Assembly: GCA_017555925.1 (NCBI GenBank)
Contig: JAFZFL010000040.1
Coordinates: forward strand, 1-18,075
DNA from: Bacteroidales bacterium
Lineage (GTDB): Bacteria; Bacteroidota; Bacteroidia; Bacteroidales; UBA932
Direction: 5' to 3'
DNA: 18,075 nt
This document shows positions 14,922 through 18,075 of this stretch, in pieces (within the stretch, counting starts at the first letter, position 1; each line of letters opens with the position of its first letter). Under the pieces are notes generated by a model. That model was not told the origin of the DNA and did no database searches. It was given only the letters and a program-made list of their open reading frames with translations. The position numbers and the translations under genes were made by a program.

Positions 14922-16313
14922 ATGTTAAGTAAACTTATTGACTTGAGTGTGAAGCTGATCAGAAAATATTTGCCTGATCCTTTTGTTTTTGCAATTATTC
15001 TTACAATCGTGGCAGGGTTGGCTGCCATTTTATGTACCGGTCAAGGCCTGCTGGAGGTCGTTGAGAATTGGGGTGGGGGAGTATGGAGTCTGTTGGCTTT
15101 TTCTATGCAGATGGCTTTGGTTCTTGTATGCGGATCTGCATTGGCAGATGCTCCACTTGTGAAGAGAGGTTTACGCAAAATGGCTGCGCTTCCAAATACT
15201 CCAGCTGCTGCCATTACAACTGTAACATTGGTATCAAGTATTGCCTGTTGGATTAACTGGGGGTTTGGACTTATTGTAGGGGCAATTTTTGCAAAAGAGA
15301 TTGCACGTACTGTTAAAGGTGTAGATTACAGACTTTTGATAGCTTCTGCATATAGTGGTTTTGTAGTGTGGCACTCTGGCCTTTCGGCTTCAATTCCATT
15401 GGCTATGGCAACAGAGGGGGCATCTTTGGTGGAGGTTTCAAGAGGCACAATTACCTCTGCGATTCCAATTTCACAAACAATTTTCGCCACATATAACCTT
15501 ATAATGGTATTTCTGATTATAGCTGCATTAACAGTTGTAAATACACTTATGCATCCGGCTCCTGATAAAGCTTTTGTTGTTGACCCTGCTCTGTTGGGAG
15601 AGGCTGAAGAGATAAATGAACCACAATTGTGCGGAGCTGACGGTGGTAAAGAGTGTAAAGTGGAGTGGAGACTCACACCAAGTGAAAAACTCAATAACAG
15701 CTTGGTTCTTAGCGTAATAATTGCAGTAATGGGATTGGGATACCTTTTCATAAGGGTAGCAATAAAAGGTGGCAGCCTCGATCTTAATAATGTTATTATG
15801 CTGTTCATGTTCTTGGGTATAGTACTTCACAAAACACCAATCAAATATGTAAAGGCAATAACATCATCTGCATCATCTTGTGCAGGAATACTTTTGCAGT
15901 TCCCTTTCTATGCAGGAATTATGGGTATAATGACATCTGCCAGTGCAGAGGGTATATCGTTGGCCGGACAGATAAGTGAGGCATGCGTAGCAATGTCAAA
16001 TGAGAAGACATTCCCTTTATTGAGTTTCTTGAGTGCAGGAATAGTTAATATTTTTGTACCGAGTGGTGGCGGACAATGGGCTGTTCAGGCTCCTATTATG
16101 CTTCCTGCCGGTGTTCAGCTTGGAGTTGATCCGTCGGTAACAGGAATGGCCATTGCCTGGGGTGATGCATGGACTAACCTTATCCAGCCATTCTGGGCTC
16201 TTCCGGCTCTTGCAATTGCCAAACTCGATGCCAAAGACATTATGGGTTTCTGTCTGATAGATTTGTTTATTGTAGGAGCAATAGTCTGTTTGGGATTTCT
16301 GTTTTTGGTATAA
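14922..16313 (+). CDS. atoE: Short-chain fatty acid transporter, AtoE family
   Basis: Inner-membrane protein of 463 residues with many hydrophobic segments, for example around 20-40, 50-75, 95-125, 175-205, 260-285 and 440-463. Seen: the family's hallmark NIFVPSGGGQWAVQAPIMLPAG region (about 367-388), GDAWTNLIQPFWALPALAIAK after it, and the N-terminal RKYLPDPFVFAIILT. E. coli AtoE takes up short-chain fatty acids alongside AtoDA. Here, next to a butyrate-producing operon, it more likely moves butyrate or acetoacetate across the membrane, with direction set by gradients (inference). It has its own promoter element and lies after the operon terminator, so it can be expressed separately. A hydrophilic, charged loop at about 220-255 splits the two halves. 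Confidence 0.9.
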   Translation: MLSKLIDLSVKLIRKYLPDPFVFAIILTIVAGLAAILCTGQGLLEVVENWGGGVWSLLAFSMQMALVLVCGSALADAPLVKRGLRKMAALPNTPAAAITTVTLVSSIACWINWGFGLIVGAIFAKEIARTVKGVDYRLLIASAYSGFVVWHSGLSASIPLAMATEGASLVEVSRGTITSAIPISQTIFATYNLIMVFLIIAALTVVNTLMHPAPDKAFVVDPALLGEAEEINEPQLCGADGGKECKVEWRLTPSEKLNNSLVLSVIIAVMGLGYLFIRVAIKGGSLDLNNVIMLFMFLGIVLHKTPIKYVKAITSSASSCAGILLQFPFYAGIMGIMTSASAEGISLAGQISEACVAMSNEKTFPLLSFLSAGIVNIFVPSGGGQWAVQAPIMLPAGVQLGVDPSVTGMAIAWGDAWTNLIQPFWALPALAIAKLDAKDIMGFCLIDLFIVGAIVCLGFLFLV

Positions 16314-16315
16314 TA

Positions 16316-16372
16316 TCTGGTCTTACTCCAGAATCCAATCCGGCTATAGTGGTGGCAACACTTAAGAAGTGA
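16316..16372 (+). pseudogene. 3' relic of a paralogous propeller gene
   Basis: Right after the atoE stop, a stretch with no start of its own reads in frame to a TGA at 16370-16372 and ends ESNPAIVVATLKK. The complete propeller gene downstream ends ESNPVLVVVTLK. Nine of the twelve aligned residues are identical, and several matching codons differ only at the third base (for example CCG/CCT, AAG/AAA, GAA/GAG), which suggests a shared, once-selected protein end rather than a recent DNA copy. I read it as the last codons of a lost tandem paralogue. Confidence 0.6.
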
Positions 16373-16398
16373 ATAATAACTTAATAATGATAAATAGT

Positions 16399-17595
16399 AT
16401 GAAAAATTATTTTAATCTCAGAACTTTGGGCCTTGTTATTCTGTTGGGATGTGCAATTGCATGCTCAGACAATAAGGCGGTAAAACACCTTACAATAGAT
16501 ATGATTGGGGCAGTTAACGGGGCGGAGCCTGTAAAATTGAGTGAGTATGCTTCAGATATTGAGTATTTGCCGCTTGAATTGAAGGATTCTGCATATTTGT
16601 ACTCATCTATGAATATGTTTGAAACTCCAGATTCGTATGTGTTTCATATAGGTGACAAATCTGTAAATGAGGCTTTCTATGAGTTTGACAAGAGTGGAAA
16701 ATATATGAGAAGCGTTGGTCATAAAGGTAGGGCAAATGGGGAGTTTACAAATAATTTTGCGCTATGTTATGATGCCCAAAACAACAGGTATGGACAGCTT
16801 GATTCAAGAAAATTCATTATATATAACAGTGATGGTACTGTAATGACAGAAACTGCTCTTGGAAACTTCCGTCCTATGGGCTTCCCAAGAGCTTATTGCA
16901 TAAATGGAATCTATATTATCAATTCCATTAAGACTAACATGGTAAATGGTGCGTTGACCTTTACAGATATGCTCTATAGGATAGATGCTCAAGGCCAATT
17001 GCTGGAGAGTAAAATTTTGTCGGATACACCTACCCAAAGTGTGGGGCAGCCACAAAGCTTTGGAGGAAGAACCGGTATGACTGGAAACGGAATTATGCTC
17101 TATAATAATGATACTTTGTCGAGGATGTACAGAGAAAATGGTACTGATACCATAAAATGCTTGAACCCAAACACATTGGAACCTTATACATACTATATCC
17201 TCAAAGGTGTTGAAGAGGGTGTTTTTATGCAGAAATTATCATATATGGAGAACGGGAACTTCATCTTTATGGAAGTAATGAAGAATGCAAAATTCTTTCC
17301 TGATCTTGATGAGAATGAGCCAAGGAAACTTCCTTTGCTTCACAATAAATCAAACAATACTTCGCTTGCGCTTGCAATGGATAAAGAGTATGGCATTACA
17401 GGTTTTGTGAATGATATTGATGGAGGAATTCCTTTCTGGCCAAAATATGTGAGAGACAATAAGATGTTCAAACTCATAGATGCAGATGAGTTTGTTGAGC
17501 TTGCAGCACAAAGCAAATCAGAAAAGATGAAGGAGATTGCTGCAACTCTCAATGAAGAGAGCAATCCTGTATTGGTGGTGGTAACACTTAAATAG
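16399..17595 (+). CDS. 6-bladed beta-propeller lipoprotein, unknown function
   Basis: A 398-residue protein (from this start) with a lipoprotein signal: MKNYFNLRTLGLVILLGC, then AIACSDN. Either the Cys of LLGC or the Cys of IACSDN could be lipidated; the second is followed by SDN, more like exported Bacteroidota lipoproteins. The body has repeated strand-turn units (EYLPLELKDSAYLY, FHIGDKSVNEAFYEFDKSGK, MRSVGHKGRANGEF, QLDSRKFIIYNSDGTV), the pattern of the BF3164-like or 6-bladed propeller family. The C-terminus SNPVLVVVTLK is typical of that family. It is probably anchored in the outer or inner membrane facing the periplasm, and its function is unknown. The frame also opens with a GTG at 16369 and an ATG at 16387; 16399 was chosen because it gives a standard signal peptide. 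No promoter match was found upstream. Confidence 0.8.
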   Translation: MKNYFNLRTLGLVILLGCAIACSDNKAVKHLTIDMIGAVNGAEPVKLSEYASDIEYLPLELKDSAYLYSSMNMFETPDSYVFHIGDKSVNEAFYEFDKSGKYMRSVGHKGRANGEFTNNFALCYDAQNNRYGQLDSRKFIIYNSDGTVMTETALGNFRPMGFPRAYCINGIYIINSIKTNMVNGALTFTDMLYRIDAQGQLLESKILSDTPTQSVGQPQSFGGRTGMTGNGIMLYNNDTLSRMYRENGTDTIKCLNPNTLEPYTYYILKGVEEGVFMQKLSYMENGNFIFMEVMKNAKFFPDLDENEPRKLPLLHNKSNNTSLALAMDKEYGITGFVNDIDGGIPFWPKYVRDNKMFKLIDADEFVELAAQSKSEKMKEIAATLNEESNPVLVVVTLK

Positions 17596-17630
17596 CGTAT
17601 ATCTTTGACGATACAGGTAACTTATAAAGA

Positions 17631-17673
17631 ACACCCCCAAAAAAGTAATCTCTTGAGACTTTTTTGGGGGTGT
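17631..17673. terminator. Bidirectional terminator between converging genes
   Basis: ACACCCCCAAAAAAGT (17631-17646) and ACTTTTTTGGGGGTGT (17658-17673) form a perfect 16-bp stem with an 11-base loop. The A6/T6 block inside the stem gives a U run in either direction. It lies between the rightward propeller gene and the leftward SulP gene and can serve both. Confidence 0.88.
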
Positions 17674-17693
17674 CTGTATTTGTTATGGCTCTT

Positions 17694-18075
17694 TTATTTT
17701 GCCAATTCAGTTGCCTTTTCAAGGGCAGGAATGATATGTGGGAAGATATGCTCTTCGCCAATTTCATTGGCTAACCCGGATTTGCGTAGTGAAGCATGTA
17801 CCTTTTCTGTTACTCCCGACAGAATTATCTCTACATTCTCCAATTTGGCACGTTTCCAGAGGTTGCGCAAGTTGTTCTGTCCTGTAGAATCGATGAAAGG
17901 AACTTTACGCATTCTTATAATACGGACTTTAAGACCCTTCTTGTTGTTCTCTCTGTCTACCTCGTCAAGTTTGCTGGCAAGACCGAAGAAGAAAGGACCG
18001 TCAATCTCATAAATCTCAACACCATCTGGAACAGTCAAATGTTCAACATCTGCCATTTGGGCCAACTCTTCATTC
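17694..18075 (-). CDS. SulP-family transporter, C-terminal STAS domain (partial)
   Basis: The visible 126 codons are the C-terminal end of a protein that continues beyond the right edge; the frame is open to base 18074. The sequence shows a STAS domain: VEIYEIDGPFFFGLASKLDEV, then KVRIIRMRKVPFIDSTG with the Asp-Ser-Thr-Gly loop, followed by the alternating strand-helix tail. The GPFFFG strand-turn is characteristic of STAS domains attached to SulP anion permeases (sulfate, bicarbonate and related anions) rather than of free anti-anti-sigma factors. The membrane part would lie outside the window, so substrate and full identity are open. Convergent with the propeller gene and unrelated to the lysine operon. 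Confidence 0.85.
   Translation of the reverse strand, partial: NEELAQMADVEHLTVPDGVEIYEIDGPFFFGLASKLDEVDRENNKKGLKVRIIRMRKVPFIDSTGQNNLRNLWKRAKLENVEIILSGVTEKVHASLRKSGLANEIGEEHIFPHIIPALEKATELAK

Noticed and set aside
16316..16332. Terminator after atoE
   Set aside because: TCTGG/CCAGA forms only a 5-bp stem with no T run, and the right arm lies in the relic coding sequence.
16369..16398. GTG or first ATG start of the propeller lipoprotein
   Set aside because: The extra residues are Asn/Ile-rich, disrupt the signal peptide pattern and overlap the relic stop codon. The Met at 16399 gives a standard lipoprotein signal.
17605..18012. Rightward frame over the right edge
   Set aside because: It is antisense to the clear STAS coding region and crosses the terminator; no family resemblance.
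1..18075. CRISPR arrays, insertion sequences, tRNA or rRNA genes
   Set aside because: No regularly spaced repeats, transposase, terminal inverted repeats or recognisable cloverleaf were seen on either strand; all gaps between genes are under 300 bases.

Overview
The window reads as a gut- or oral-type fermenting member of the Bacteroidota. The evidence is: exact matches to the Bacteroidota promoter -7 element (TAnnTTTG) upstream of three transcription units, almost no Shine-Dalgarno sequences, moderately AT-rich DNA, and a lipoprotein of the 6-bladed beta-propeller type that is abundant in this phylum. From memory, the order of the central genes resembles the lysine/butyrate cluster of Porphyromonas gingivalis; Odoribacteraceae and relatives are other plausible hosts. 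The species cannot be fixed from the sequence.

Layout. Positions 1-1860 hold a leftward unit, crt-hbd, ending in a strong hairpin terminator at the left edge. A divergent control region (1747-2030) separates it from a rightward operon of 13 genes running from 2031 to 14719: atoD, kal, kce, kdd, kamA, kamB, kamC, kamD, kamE, atoA, an acyl-CoA dehydrogenase (bcd-like), etfB and etfA. Gaps between genes are 2-42 bases, kamB and kamC overlap, and I see no internal promoter or terminator. A rho-independent terminator follows etfA. Next comes atoE (short-chain fatty acid transporter) with its own -7 element, then a short relic of a lost gene, then a beta-propeller lipoprotein. A symmetric terminator lies between that gene and the leftward 3' end of a SulP-type transporter (STAS domain), which runs off the right edge.

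How the genes work together. This is an almost complete lysine fermentation pathway. KamA converts L-lysine to L-beta-lysine. KamDE (B12/PLP) converts it to 3,5-diaminohexanoate. Kdd oxidatively deaminates this to 3-keto-5-aminohexanoate. Kce reacts the product with acetyl-CoA to give 3-aminobutyryl-CoA and acetoacetate. Kal removes ammonia to give crotonyl-CoA. Bcd/EtfAB reduces crotonyl-CoA to butyryl-CoA, probably with electron bifurcation to ferredoxin. AtoDA moves CoA from butyryl-CoA to acetoacetate, releasing butyrate. The acetoacetyl-CoA would then be split by a thiolase that is not in this window. Crt and Hbd interconvert crotonyl-CoA, 3-hydroxybutyryl-CoA and acetoacetyl-CoA and so connect this route to the acetyl-CoA-to-butyrate route. 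KamB and KamC sit between the two aminomutases and are the least understood part: a P-loop protein and a MutS-like ATPase that most likely keep the suicide-prone B12 enzyme KamDE active.

The pathway itself is described in the literature. The less ordinary points are the KamB/KamC pair, sequence hints that Hbd (and possibly Kdd) use NADP(H), one canonical ribosome-binding site at kamE, and the decayed paralogue tip between atoE and the propeller gene.
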